Shown piece after piece: positions 23,649-37,000 of a DNA stretch of 64,000 nt. Under the pieces are notes generated by a model, which saw only the letters and a program-made list of their open reading frames with translations, was not told the DNA's origin and did not search any database. The stretch spans positions 7,068,001 through 7,132,000 of the forward strand of contig NC_063273.1 of the NCBI RefSeq assembly GCF_910591885.1. Direction: 5' to 3'. This DNA is from Bombus terrestris. Taxonomy: Eukaryota; Arthropoda; Insecta; Hymenoptera; Apidae. The translations under genes were made by a program, and so were the position numbers. Every line of letters starts with the position of its first letter. Position 1 is the first letter of the stretch.

Positions 23649-23910
23649 ATGTACGAAATATCTGAAGATATTTGAGCCTGCCTGAAATTAAATACAACAA
23701 CTACAAACAGTATTTGTACATGATTGTATTCGTTACAGCATTTGCATATTAATTAATTAGATGCGACTATAATAAACTTGCATAATTTAGTAGCACTTTC
23801 ATATGATTACAAAAATGTAATACTATGGAAATGAAATCTAGAAACTAGTGAAAGAACGTTTCATTAAAAATTAAAGTTATGCCTTTTGTAACTCCCGCAT
23901 ATACAGACTT
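23649..23910 (+). repeat. Dispersed repeat family 2, copy 1
   Basis: Aligns in the same orientation with 43255-43526. Shared landmarks in order: AACAACTACAAA.AGTATTTGTAC, a run resembling 'ttac.acatttgcat..taattaattagat', 'actataaaact', 'cactttcatgcaattacaaaaat', 'attccatt' and 'ctctttgtaac'. Similarity about 70%. No TIR or reading frame recognised, so probably a decayed non-autonomous element. Confidence 0.55.
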
Positions 23911-25051
23911 TTATGAGACTACATCGTTCTTCAGATGTTTTATCGATATTTAAAACGATAGTCAGAAGGCACTCACTATGATCATATTCCTAATTTCTTT
24001 CGCAGTTTCGACTTTCCACTTTCCGCTTCATTTCCTCGAAACGGTCGTGAAATTGACGACCATCATACACGATTCACGCACAAATGTCTCGATTCGAGTA
24101 TAAAGATACAAACAGCGAGAGAGTTACCACCAGACTATCCTACCAATCGGACATGTCGCAAATAAATCGGCGATTTCGCAAATCGATGCGGCAAAGTCAC
24201 GTATCCTCTGCGCTCCCTTTTCCCTCGTCGATTTCAACGTTTTACAGTTCATCGTCGTATTTTTCGTGGTAACGTTCGTTATCTTCGATCGTAATTCGTG
24301 GAGAGAGAAAGAGGAGTTAAAAGAAAAATCAGAAAAAGCCAGAAGAAAGCGATAGAGAGAAGAAACGCAGCGTCTCTTTTCTGCAAAACGTAATAAATAA
24401 TCTGTTGGTTATTTTTTGTATGAACGCTTGTTATACAGCGATAAAGAATACGCTAAGCTTTGACTACAACTGTAAACTACGATAGGGCGATTTATTCTGA
24501 CACGGCAATGCGTCAAAAGCGGAACGTTACAACGTTCACAATCTACGATTCTCCCATACTCTACGTCACTCTGGAAACTGGATCCGAGAAGCTATGCACG
24601 CAAACTCAGCCGCTTTATCAGCCATTTCGATGCAAACCGAACTATTAAAAAAACAAAACAACCGAACAGGCGATACGTACTATATTTAATAAATGCCTTT
24701 TTCACACCTCTGTCCAACCATTCATGTTGTATGTTTCATAAAAAGAAAAATACTGTTCGCGATACTCTGAACAATCTCCATGTTAATCGTTGACGTATAC
24801 TCGAGACGGAAGATGTTTCCTTTAAATTCATTATACGGTTCATCGCGTTCACTATCCCGAAGCTAAGTAGATTTATCTTGATAATTAAGGATGGAAAGAA
24901 CGAGAAGAAAAGGTAATTAAGTGCATCTCTGCCAAGCGTAACGATGGTGTTAATAGCATATATGTAATACGTAATATAATATATATATGTAATTCAAAAC
25001 TTGCAGAAAGTCTAGTACGAAAAGAGAGGAGAATTATTTAATTTCATTTAA

Positions 25052-25647
25052 CCAGTTAATTGCGGTCGCGTAAAATAAAAAATTATCACTTATTATAGAA
25101 ACTCAAAATTTTAATAAAAGGTAATATAAATGTCGTTTAGTGGTATGTTCCCTTTATACTTCCAGTAAAACTATTATGTATTTTATAAAAAGAAAGTTTG
25201 ATTATTTGATTATTATAAATGTATATATATTATTTGATTATATATTAGTATATTGATTATGCTTCGTATAATGTATTGCCTTTTATTAATTGAATTGATT
25301 ATTTTCACCAATGCATCGGCTATTTCCCGAATAGTTTTGTGTACTTCACTGCGTATATCGGCTATTCCCCGAATTGTTTTGTATACTTACTCAGTATATC
25401 GGTTATTCCGCGAATTGTTTTGTGTACTTTATTATTTTTTGGCAATTAAAAAATTTTTAATAACAGTACCTTTTTCACCGATGACTTGTTAATTTTTTAT
25501 GGAATAAAAAAGTAATCCTTCCTCGCTTTATTTTATTTTTTTCGTAAAATTTATAATAGGAGCATTTGTCCTGCGAGCGACTCATTATTTGATTTTAATT
25601 ACGCACACCTAAAGGGATTTTTAAAATTAAATTCCGCAGTTAACTGG
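25052..25647. mobile_element. MITE-like element with 14-bp TIRs and TTAA target, piggyBac type
   Basis: Left end CCAGTTAATTGCGG (25052-25065) is preceded by TTAA (25048-25051). The right end CCGCAGTTAACTGG (25634-25647) is its inverted repeat with one mismatch and is followed by TTAG, one change from TTAA. Length is 596 bp. TTAA target duplication and C-initiated short TIRs are hallmarks of the piggyBac superfamily. No transposase reading frame is present, so it would be non-autonomous. Three copies of a 41-42-bp repeat lie inside. An alternative is a chance inverted repeat, but the matching target site makes that less likely. Confidence 0.55.
25317..25440. repeat. 41-42-bp tandem repeat, about three copies, inside the MITE
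   Basis: Units start at 25317, 25359 and 25400 and share CGGCTATTCCCCGAATTGTT followed by TTGTGTACTT. Copies are about 85-90% alike by eye. They form the centre of a short open frame (25253-25492), but the frame has no recognisable domain and the repeat period of 41 in one unit breaks any coding logic. Confidence 0.75.
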
Positions 25648-28600
25648 TTAGGTATAGGTAAATTTTCGTAAATCGGTTTCCTTCAAACATAAAACCATTA
25701 CAAAGCTAAATGCAATAACAAATGGCGCTATCATTAACTGAGTTTTGCATCCCAAACTCAATAAAAATTTTAATATCAGTCTCTGACTAACCAATATTTC
25801 ATGATGATTGTAGATTCGATGACAGCTGTATTTAAAGAGTTATATAGCACCCAGGACGCGAGTGTAGATTTTGGGAAATTCGAACACTGGAACGCAGCAT
25901 CGCCGACAGACCGCCACGATGCATTATCAGAAAGTAAGGGAAAAAGATTTGCCATTTGTCAGACGGTAACCTGGACGTGACGCGAAGTAGAAGATCCGAG
26001 GATTTCGCCATCCAGATTAAAAATGTATTTTCCTAGGTAAACGCTATAGGTAAAGGTGTATAAAACACACATAACGTACAAAATTATATAAAATATCTAA
26101 TCTACAATACTCGTTGCAAGTCCGGGAGAGATGGATCACGTTTCCAAAAATGTTGAACGATTTTCTCTAAAGTATGTAAAGATCTCAACATAATATCTTT
26201 ATAAACAAATACAGTAAGAGGAAAATGAAACCTTAGCTGAATTTTATTATCAATTATCATGGCTATTGCTATTACAAAATTACAAAATATATTACTTAAA
26301 AACATATATTAAAAATATTCTTAGACGCTATAGGAATTGTGTATTAAACGCTTGTTTTCTTCCTTCTTGTCACAGTGACTACACATGATTTTAAATTTCG
26401 AACATACTTCGTGATATCATCGAGAGCGGACAATACATTTGATCGAGTCATCACTACATCTGACAAACTCATCTTCGTTTCAGTCCTCGAATCACTCATC
26501 ACGAGCACTTTTGTTATTTGAAATAGTTAGCTCTCCTTCGTTACTATCCAACGGATCTTTAATTAAATTTAATTAAACCAACTTTAATTAAATTTTCCTC
26601 TTGCCATACACCTCGATTTTCTTATATATCTAATCAGCATTTCCACTGAGACGTAAGAAAACAATAATTATTAAAAAATATATATTAATCATAATATCAA
26701 TATAATGCAATAACAGTTCAATTTTTAATAATATCTCTAACTTAGTATGATCTTGAGCCAGGCGGTCCATCCCTACCGAGTACGTGGTGATCTATCCATT
26801 TCGAGTCATACAAAATTCATCTTTGCAAGTTTGTATCTTATAACTATACGCAATGAAAGCCTAGTTTATAAGAATCAGCGTTAACATTTACATTCTCAAA
26901 TAAGAAAATTATTCTATCTCTTATAAGTACCAAAAAAAGTGTGCCTGTCAGAAGTAAAAATATCAATTTTCAGCAAACTTCGATAAAATCGTCAAGTACC
27001 ATTTATGCGTAACACCCAAGAGACGCGCTTATTCCTTCACTGCGGCAAAAGAATATCGACCTTAATCATGTGTCTATCGGATATTTTCAAAATTCTGTGC
27101 GTAGATTTATAATTCTCTATTTAAATTCTACTTCTTTTTTTTTAATTTTATTCATAAAAATATGAATTTACAAACGTGAATTTACGAATATCCACGGTTA
27201 TAAGCGATACTAAGAAGAATACCTAGTGCGGCAACTGCCGAACGATTTCGTAGAATCTTCAACGGGAACGAACATCCAAAGAAATCCGCGCTAAAATTTA
27301 AAAAAAACTTCGCCTGTAAATTTACCTTTACGTTAATGAAGTCTTAATGCTGTGATATTACAAAAGTGTCCAAGAAATTATTGGAGGGCGCGGAGAGCGC
27401 GTCGGATGATTCACAGCGTTGGAAAATCGAAAAAGCGAACTGGAAAGGGAAAGGGAGCTTGGCTCTGTACCCGATTCGCAAGCGCACGTCCTCGCTTGGT
27501 GATCAAAGAGAGACGCCTCCATGGCGAGCGAGTATGAATACACAAACGGAAGAGGAGATAGACTCGCGTTGTAATCATTGACAAAGCGAGGAGACAGAAT
27601 GGAAAAGCGAAAGGTAGGAAGAATCGATAAGATAGCGTACAAACAAAAGTTCCAAGGCGTGAAAGACCGGTGATTTTTCGTTCTGATTGTCCATTTCGAT
27701 TAAACACTGATTGTTGTTGATCGACGTTATCGCTGTCCCTCGTTGTGAAAAACAATCTTTATTTAACAAACAGACAATTAAAAATTTCAAGCCTTAGATA
27801 CAACGGTACATAGCTGCGTAAAAATAGCTGGAATTCAAGGTCAAAAATGTGGGAAAATGTGTAAAGTAGTAGACGTGAAAACGATGTTTCAAATATGTTT
27901 GAGTTTCCTTTCTTTTTTCTTATTTTTCAAGTTACAAACAATTCTACTTTGCTATTCACGCTGTTGCACGTGGCATCGATACGTTTAACACTGTTTTGTC
28001 TAAGACCGAGGCTTCCAGAAATTTTATTTCATGCTAAAAATATACTGGTATCAGTGGATCAGCTAACGAGTCTTCCTATTCGTATCTTCTACTTTAATAT
28101 AATAATCAAAATTACCTTACACCGTGTAATTCGTTTCGGTTTATAGATCTTAAACACTTTTCGTCGTTCGACTACTCAGAACGTAGCCTGTAAATATTGA
28201 CCACATATTTTCTGACAGTTTGTATAAAAGTGGAAACCATTAGACGTACTTCACGACAGAAAAGAGAAGGCTCGCAAGTTAGAGCAACTGAGAGATTATT
28301 CATACAAGACAAGCGAGTGTGTGATTCGCCTTTAAACTTTCCAGCTCCTACCATTTTTGCTATTCAGCGAACCCATTTGCCCCTTTTTTCGTCTACCCAT
28401 TGTTCGCATGTTGCACCAGAATGAAACTTCTGCTTCTGGACGTTTCAGTTCTCGTGTCAGATTTGCTGCGATGTTTTTGCAAAAAGAAGGATGAATAAAG
28501 TATAGATAGAAGAATAAAAAAGGAAGAAAATCACTGAAATTGTGAAACAGAGAGAAAGAAAGCGACGTCACGTGTGCGCAGTCCTCGATACAATCGCTCG

Positions 28601-30043
28601 TCGCTTGCGCCGGAACAAACTTTTTCATCCGGGTTTGCGTGATACTTTTATGAAAAAGATAGGAACAAAGCAGACGAAGAAAAAAAGAAGAGAACATGTT
28701 TGGCCAAGAAAAACCAGGAACCTACAGTGTGCGTAATGTAGAACAATTGTTGGTCGCTTGCACCGACGACAATTTTGTCACACTCGCTGTTCGCAAAGAA
28801 CGGCATCCAGGCTCGATAGAGTAGCGCACCCAGTAAAGGAAATTTCTGCTCGCTAGTTACGAAACTTTGCTTGTCGGTTTACTTAAGAAAACTTCCGTGC
28901 CGAGACCGCCGTCTCCTTCTCCCGTTTCCGTTAAGATGTCGTCCAATTTTTGTTTCGACCGAGTCTACCCGCGAGACTTGGCGAACCACGACAGTCCCGG
29001 CATTAACCGCCCTCCGGGAACGAATTCCCGAGACGTTCCTGCCCCCAGGCCGACAACTTTACGCGGTTCATTTATCCTTTATGCGAATTCATTTACGTTC
29101 GAACGCTCAAGGTGCGCTGACTTTGAAATTTCAATCTACGCGGCACGCAGTGATGTATTGACGAATGATTTCGAACAGACAATTTAATATTTGAGAAAGT
29201 AATGGTCTATTGGTTCGTAGATTCCTTGGTTTGCGCTAGTTTATTAGTCTCTGTATAGCGTGTTGCAGTTATTTTTTAAGGAAAAATACGATAGTCGTTA
29301 GCGACGACGGTCGAGATAATCTTCCGTTGATCGATTCATCCTGAACGTATTATAATTCATTAGTGCAACGATTCTATATTAGTTGAGATGCGTTGAAGGG
29401 TTAAATAAGAATTGAAATCAAATGTAACGATTGTCTATCGGTACAATACGCAGAAACACATGGATCAGGAAATTAACAGGAGAAATGGCGAGGCGTAACT
29501 TCCGACAAAGAAGCGAAGAACAATCAATTTCGAAGTCAAACAATACACGAGCTTCGTGGAAGTTCGAAACGCAGCGAAGGGTATGATTCGCGTTCGGAAA
29601 ATAGACTCGATGTGTGTAAATGCGCCGGGCGATAGGTAGTAACTCGAACTAGAGAAAAACGGGAGGGAGAGAGAGAAAAAAGGAAAACTGGGAAAACACG
29701 GTACGACGTGATATTGTAGCAAGCTGGACGTCACCCCTAGGATCCCCCCACCGCTAACTCTCTATCACCACTGTACACTCTCGAAACCGTGATTCGTTCA
29801 GCGACGAAATTAAATTCGAAAAGTTGAAAAACGAGCACGCGCTCGCTCTCGGTGTGTTTCGACGATGGCCCTCGAAATTTCGAAAATAACTTCGCGGGTG
29901 AAACTAACTTGAACTATCCAGTCGCATCGACGACTGGCCATTGAATTTTTAACTTTCGCACCGTGTCGTACCGTGTAACGATTCGCGAGCACTCGTGCGT
30001 CCACGCATCCACGCACGAGCACCGTAAAATCCTCGATAATGAA
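25648..30043. other. Intron-like sequence without recognised genes
   Basis: A palindromic TTTAATTAAATTTAATTAAA run lies near 26,560-26,579. A 51-codon minus-strand frame beginning MSDSRTETKMSLSD lies just left of it (about 26,345-26,500), unassigned. GC-rich patches at 27.4-27.6 and 28.9-29.1 kb show only chance frames. Confidence 0.45.
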
Positions 30044-30047
30044 GAGG

Positions 30048-30093
<46 letters not shown>

Positions 30094-30094
30094 A
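30044..30094. repeat. Purine (GA)n microsatellite
   Basis: About 50 bases of GA dinucleotides with a few AAA interruptions, flanked by non-repetitive sequence. Confidence 0.92.
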
Positions 30095-31439
30095 GCAGTT
30101 AGGTAAATGGTAATGGTAAAACGAGAGGAGAAATCAACGATGAAACAAGGTGAAAAAATGGAGCATTTTCATTTCGGTCTACAGCGCTTTGGCAGAAATA
30201 ACCAACAGCGTTCCGGATACGTTGGACGGTGTCATTAAAATGGTCGCATTAATGAAGCGTTCAACCAACGGATAATAACATGGCACACGAGATCCAAGTT
30301 GCTTCCGCTCGGATGTGCAACGATGGAACCTCGCTGGTTGTAAAATCAAATGCGTACAACAAGAGTGATCCGGGTATAGGCGAATAAAAAGCAAAGGCTG
30401 CTGATGAAAGGGATTTCAGGCGGGCGGTACTGGAAATCAACACACGAAGAACCGTGGAAAATGATTTTTCTGGCCAGACAGACCGATTAATTCGCGATAC
30501 AGAACAGAGAGTCGCTGAGTTTCTCTTTTTATTTTTATTTTTCACCCCCTTTTCTGTCGCGTCTATTCACGGACTAATGGAAACTTTGCATAGCGTGCGA
30601 AAAATATTCATTCGACGGGTTGCGTTGCCGGCTGCGTGAAAGGCAGAAAAAAAGAAGACGCGGCAAACGTGGAAAGCACGGAGAATGAGACCGACTGTAA
30701 CACGTAGCTTGATGCCTGGTCGATGGAAACATGACGTTGACAAACGCTGAAACGCTGATGATCGCTGTCTTTATCTCGATCGCGCGATAATCGAAGGACT
30801 CGCAGCAAAAATGATCCTCGTTAAATTTGTTGACCTTTTTGATAACTTACTGTAATGGTGAAAAGCTAAATTTACAATACGGTGGCGTGTCGCGTATTGA
30901 AAAAATGATTCAATTGATATGAAGGGATTTCTTCTTCGCGTATTTATAGTCTCATTTAATAAAACACAAGAGAATAATATCTATGCGAACTGAACCTTAT
31001 CTCTTTTTTATGAAATATTTAAATACAAGAGAGAATATTGGAGAGAGTATCTCGACGACGATAAATCAAGGCTGTCGGCTGTTCTTGTTCGCGAGCACAC
31101 CAAGTGCTTCGGTAGTTTTTTGAGGAAAGTTATCGGCGAGGACCGAAGAATTAAACAGCCAACGAAGAAACTCGCGTTCTACTGCACGAGCCAACAAATT
31201 CAACGAGCGAACGTCCAAAACTCGTGTACAAACGGATCATTAAAAGAAAGAGATGCCCGGATAGTTATGCGCTTTCGTTGCTTAAACCGCTTTGATTTAT
31301 TCACGCGCATCTCCGTTGATGGCGATGAATATTTCCCAGACTAACTCCTCCGACCTCTTTCGCAGACCTTCCTATCGGCTGGTTTTTTCACTCCGTAGTC
31401 AAGAAAATTGTCAGGAAGCTGCACATCTGCCGTGTACTA

Positions 31440-31527
31440 TTCTCTCCTTTCCTTTTTTCTCCTTTTTTCTCATTTTCTTTCTCTCTCTCTCTCCTTCTAT
31501 AGAGAGAAAGAGAGAGAGAGAGAGAGT
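31440..31527. repeat. (CT)n tract directly followed by (GA)n tract
   Basis: A CT/TTTTC-rich stretch to about 31,498 meets CTATAG and then GAGA repeats to 31,527, so the two halves are inverted complements. Confidence 0.88.
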
Positions 31528-31995
31528 TTGAGTTGAGTTTGCTCCTTCCGTTAAAATGCATCACGTAAATAAAAAACAGGCGTTTTAACAGCGAGACACG
31601 CGCGTGTTTTAATTCCTTATATCGTTTTATTCTCACCCTCGGGCTCGCAATTTATTTTGCTGCTCGTCAAGCCATATCGTCAAAGAGAAATTTCATAAAC
31701 CGCATTCTAAACCCGTGCGTCGAGTTCTTAAACGCGCGACCTCTGCCGTCTCCTCGTCGAGATTGATAATAGCTCGCTCTTCGAAGAATCTTCATACGTT
31801 CTGATCGAACGATAACGTTACGTCGTCGCAATTTTTTATTTATCGTTTACTCGGAAGCTTAAAAAGAAAGCTGCGTTCTGATTTGCAAGCTGCACGACCA
31901 TTGGCTAAGAAAAACAGCGGGTATTTACATGGTCTACACATGGTTGCAGGCGGGACAGAGTTAGCTATACCCTCGAACCAGCTGAATCCATTGTC

Positions 31996-32040
31996 CGCGG
32001 CGCATTAATTAAGCACTTTAATCACGAACCAGGACGAAAC
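31996..32040. promoter_or_regulatory. Candidate homeodomain-site cluster
   Basis: GCATTAATTAAGCACTTTAA combines TAATTA with an NK2-like CACTTTAA site within 20 bases, in CpG-rich intronic sequence. Motif-based inference only. Confidence 0.22.
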
Positions 32041-34036
32041 CCCTTGTTTTTCGCCCTGATGAAAAGCAAATCCATGTCAAATCTCCCTTAAGCTTTTTCG
32101 TTTCGAAAAGAGAACGAGGTGAGGTCGGGGAAACGTTAAACTCTCTGGTGACTTGTGCTGTACGTGCGCTACCTACAACAATTCGTCGCTTACGAAAATT
32201 GCTTTCGTTTATATGAACGTGCGCGCATTTTGACGACGCGAGTGTAGCGCGACATTTTTGTTATTAGAGGAGAAAAAAATTGAACTTTAGAGTGATACGA
32301 CACCGGCAATGACAAATTGTCGCTAGTGCGCGCATAGCCTTGATATCGAGCAACGTAATGTAATGCAGAGTTCGTGGCGCGCATCGGACGATACTCTTTT
32401 TACATCAGAGGCGCGGTTGTTTCTGAAAGAGATTCGTAGCATGGGTCGCGTGTATCGTCGAGTACATATCGTCCACGAAATTACTTTTCTAGTGAGTCGG
32501 AACTTTCCAAGAGATAAAGTTTCCAACGGAAGCTCTCTTCTCCTGCTGTTCCTCAACTCCTGCTCTCTTTACCTTTTTTCTCCTTGTTCCTCTTTTTACA
32601 TCTTTTTCTTAACTTGTTTCCCTCTTCTTTCCTTCTTCTTCTTCTTCGTAGTCTTCTGTTTCGTTCCATGGCGCTGTTGCTTCTCTGTACGTTCGTTGCC
32701 ACATTTTTCGCCGTTCTCGCGAATTTTGTTTTCACCAACCTGTCTTCCTCTCGTTATTCCCCCGTTTTATTCTCGTTTCGCTTCTTTAGCTTCATCTTCT
32801 TTTTTAGATATTCCTTTTTTGAGTTTGTTTGGTATTTTTTAGGCTTTTGTGAACAATCGCGTTCCAGTGGTACCAGAGGTACTGACGATATTTACCCGGT
32901 AACAACACGCATGATTAAAATAAGTGCATTGTTCAGTCTTTCTCCTCTTACATATCGTTTCCGAATGAACGGAAACGGCGTGTTTCTCATTCAACTTTTG
33001 ATGACCGCAATGTGGTGCCGTTTTTAGAACTCTGCTCCCGGGAAATCCATAAAAGTCAACATACCCTCTTCACGGCAGTTGAAAAAGCGAGCCTTTGTTT
33101 CGAGTAACGAAATAAAAACGTTTTAATAACTACCCTCTCTGGCGAATGATTACTTGTTCTTGGAGGAAGAAAGCGGGAACGAGACGAGAAAAAATCGACG
33201 GTTCTCACGGTACAAAGGAAATTCATTTCAACGAGGGAAACGCTCGTCGAGAAGAATGACACACCGGAGAGGAATAAGTTTCGTCAACAAACTACCGAAC
33301 CAAACTATCTTCTCCCTCGAGTTATGCGAAAACTTTGCCTCGAGAAAGCTCAAAAGTGCTACAAGACATTACTTTGCCCTCGAAATGGGCCACGATTTTC
33401 TCGAAAAATAATAGCTACGCTGCGTAAAGAGTTTCTTCCTTGTCCCTTTTAAGTCTTAAGTCAATAATCTTGCCCACCTATCTCCGTATTATCGTCATAA
33501 ATTCATTATATTCCAGCTGAAATATTTAAAAAATGCTGTTGTAGATCTCCTCCGTTCTTTTAATTACCTTCGCGTTTATATCTAAGGTTTTGTTAGGTAT
33601 GAAAATGAGAACGGAAAACTTCAAGAGGCTATCGATTAAATCTATATTACCCAAACTGTTTTTTCGTTTGACATTAAATATGTATTCTTGCTGTCAATTT
33701 ATTCTTGAATATTTTAAAGATATTAATTGTCACATCATTAGTTAGTCTGCTAATTTTATACAAAACTTCTCCGACTCACTATCTCGTTGCCCACCCCGTT
33801 GACTCTCTGCATCGTGACGTCGGTCTATTTGGACAATCCTTATCGTCCTTAAGACACTCCTTAGAACGTATATTTTAATTTTTATATTCATCGCGACTTT
33901 CAACTCAAACCTTCTGTGTTCATATTTCTCTTTTCTTCGTTTTGTATATATCTGCGTGTGTAATTTATTCTTCCCCGCACCATACCTTTGTCCCTTTGTA
34001 CCATCTTTATCTCTTTGTAAAGGGTTTGCCCGGCTA

Positions 34037-34066
34037 ATAATTATTTATTTATTTATTTTATTCATT
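34037..34066. repeat. (ATTT)n tetranucleotide repeat
   Basis: Four ATTT units then TTATTCATTC. On the minus strand this reads AATAAATAAATAA and could be the tail of a decayed LINE to its right, but I read no LINE protein there. Confidence 0.8.
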
Positions 34067-37000
34067 CAATTAATAGCCCTATGCCACAAAACAGATAAAG
34101 AGAAGGAGAGGATTAATCTAACAAGATACGTATGTAAAAGTACAGACAGAAAAATGAGTTTAATGACCAATTTCGTAATCGCTCGTCTACATTTATTAAT
34201 TGATCCAAGGAAGAGATTGACTCGGTCAGCAATATTATTTGCATGAAGAAACATCGAAAATGATTTTTTGAAAAATGCACCTCCATCAAATATACATAAA
34301 ATACGTACGTAAAATATATTTGATAAAAAATCTGTGCTTCTTTCCAACACAAGAAAACGTGTTATTTTCACCAAACCTAGAATGGAGCACACTAACTAAA
34401 CTGACACAGGCTAATATTATAACTAAAAATAAGCGAAATAAATGTAATCACCGTAACTGCATTCTATCTGTAGATCATTTTCTTAATCGTGACAACGTTT
34501 CCCAGTACAAAATTAAATTTGATCTTCCGATTGAGATTAGCATGTCTAAACCATAAGAGGCTCTACGAAAAATCTTCTTCATTTTCTCAAAGATGTGTTA
34601 GCAATGATGACATTGTGAGTTGCCGACTGAGTTCTAACATACATCGTATCACGTTAATTTAAGTTTGGAACAATGATGATAATCTCCAAGCGATACAAAA
34701 ATCAGAAAATTAGCAAATATAAGCTTGTTATGCGAACTTTATACGAGACTCCATATGTTTCTACTAAAATATCAACTTCGCAATACCCAAGAAACTTAAC
34801 TTCCCTCGGTCTACTTGTAGGAATTTTTTTCATCTAAAATTCAATTATGGACGTGTCTCTTTATAATCCCGACATTTGTTGCCATCTTTCCATCTATCGG
34901 CGAAAGTTTCTTCCTACTCTTAAAACTCTCAACCTCTTAAGTCGTCTTTGAAAAGTAAGAAGAATCGTTCCCTTTCTCGCCTCGCGGTCCTCGTACATAA
35001 TGTCAGAAATGCAAAGGAATAAGAATCACTGTTTGGAAGTGTACGCATACACTCTGTTTCTATTTCTGTTTCGTGCTGTTTGAGAGGGAAGGGGAGAAGC
35101 CGGTGATCGACGGGGAAAGCAGCTGCACCCCAGTGTCAGAGGGTTGAAGAACACTGCCGCGGTTCCCACGGGTAACGCTACACTTCTCTGTAACTTTCCT
35201 TGCCAAGTACTTTCAAGGCACGTACGCATATTTCATGCCAGCTTCGAAAAGCAAATACACCGGAAAAGTATAATCCGTTTCGACGAAGCGCAGCGAACCA
35301 TTAAAATGCCAGGATTACCTGCTGTCTTAATAAATTTCCATTGAAACGTACGATTCGCCTAACCTACCGAATCAAATTAAATTTGTGGATGATGAAAACA
35401 TCCAGGAAGAGAGAAATGGTTGTGAATAAAAGTTGCAACGTATTCGCTGATACTAAAAAAAAGTACGATTAACCGCTGGAATTGTGCAGTTTTTCGTTCG
35501 CTAGACATTTTTTCAATTAAAGTATACAATAACGTTTGTTCTGACGTACTGACCGCCTTTTTGTTTGTCCTAATAAAATTATTTCAAATATACGAATTGA
35601 CGCGACGCAACATACGTTATAGCAACGAATGTGTTAATCAGTATGGTTAACGCTGGAAATACGAATGGGTGAAGCATAAAACTTGTGTCAAAGTAATCGA
35701 GACAAAAGTGTGAAGAAATACGAAAAAGTATGTACATTTTAATTAAAGTGCAGATATTTATACAGATAGACAATTGTTCTGCTTATTAAATTTCAAGTTT
35801 CACATAAACGTATAAAAATCTGTGACCTATCTATAATATAGGAAGGCAGAGAAGCTTTTATTTATATATTTTCCAGAGAATTATTTAAATTCCAAAGAGT
35901 ATAGACCATCATGAATATTTAAAATTTCCATGAAAAATAACAAATTGGTAATTTTAATCCCTTGGATGGTTTTAGCGTTAAAAAATACAAGGACGTGACA
36001 AAGATGATCGGACGAAACCCTCTTTCCGATCGACCTTCTTTTCTTCTACGCCACAGTTCACTTGTACACGCGGCAACAAGAACACGAACGAGAGGATCGA
36101 TACTCGACCCATTTACCATTCGTCATAGAAAGGCACTTTGGTCGCGGCCACGATCATAAGTATCATTTCGAGCGGCTAAATTTATTCGTGACAATCAGCC
36201 TCTAGCAACACGCGAAAGATAGATAAGTTCTCTCTCGCGAAACGTTCGAGAACTCGTCGAGGGGCCATTATTTTCCAAAGAATAGCGTTACAGACGATAA
36301 TTTTCTCCTGGTCAAAGTAGAACTCAGTCCTCGTTACTTTGGAAAACGAAACGGTCAATTAGCTCGCAGAAAACGAAAAGCGAGTTACGAGCTCGAGGAT
36401 TGGCTCAAAGTAAGGAGGCTAGAACACCCCCGCGATTCGATATTGGTAATCTACTTCCGAGCCAGCGGTTTCATCAGCAAACGAACTGTTACATAAACTG
36501 TTTCACAAGCAAACGCAGTTATGCGGAAACAACGTTGAGGAACATTTAAATAAGTATGTTGAAGCATACTGCTAGCCATAAACACGCGAATACTGACAGG
36601 TATATATTTATTGCAAAATTCTAACGAATTTTGCTTCGATTTGTGCTTTACGTTATGAGGCGAGTGCAACGCGAATGAAGTAACAGATTCGTAATAAAAT
36701 GACCAGGAAGTAGAAACTATAAAAACATTCAATCTGCGATAATTATCAATAAATAAGTTAATAATTATGATCAACTATTACGTTCTTCATCGCCTATAAG
36801 ATAATCAATAGAAATACGTCCAAGTGGAAATGTGGTAGAAAAGAGTATGTAAAAAACTGTGTGTTAATCAAGCAACGTGCAAGTTACTTTAACATTTTAA
36901 TATCAAGAGCCGTCAATTTTCCTCCTAACTCCGATGGAACACCACCTGTCTGGTTGTAACAAAATTGCCACATTCCGGAAACCGGGATTACTCAAAGAAG

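Noticed and set aside
32363..32842. 159-codon plus-strand frame rich in Phe, Ser and Leu
   Set aside because: Produced by a pyrimidine-rich tract; low complexity and no domain.
34066..34392. Minus-strand frame beside an AATAAATAA tail, considered as a LINE remnant
   Set aside because: No reverse transcriptase, endonuclease or CCHC motif could be read; only the simple repeat is reported.
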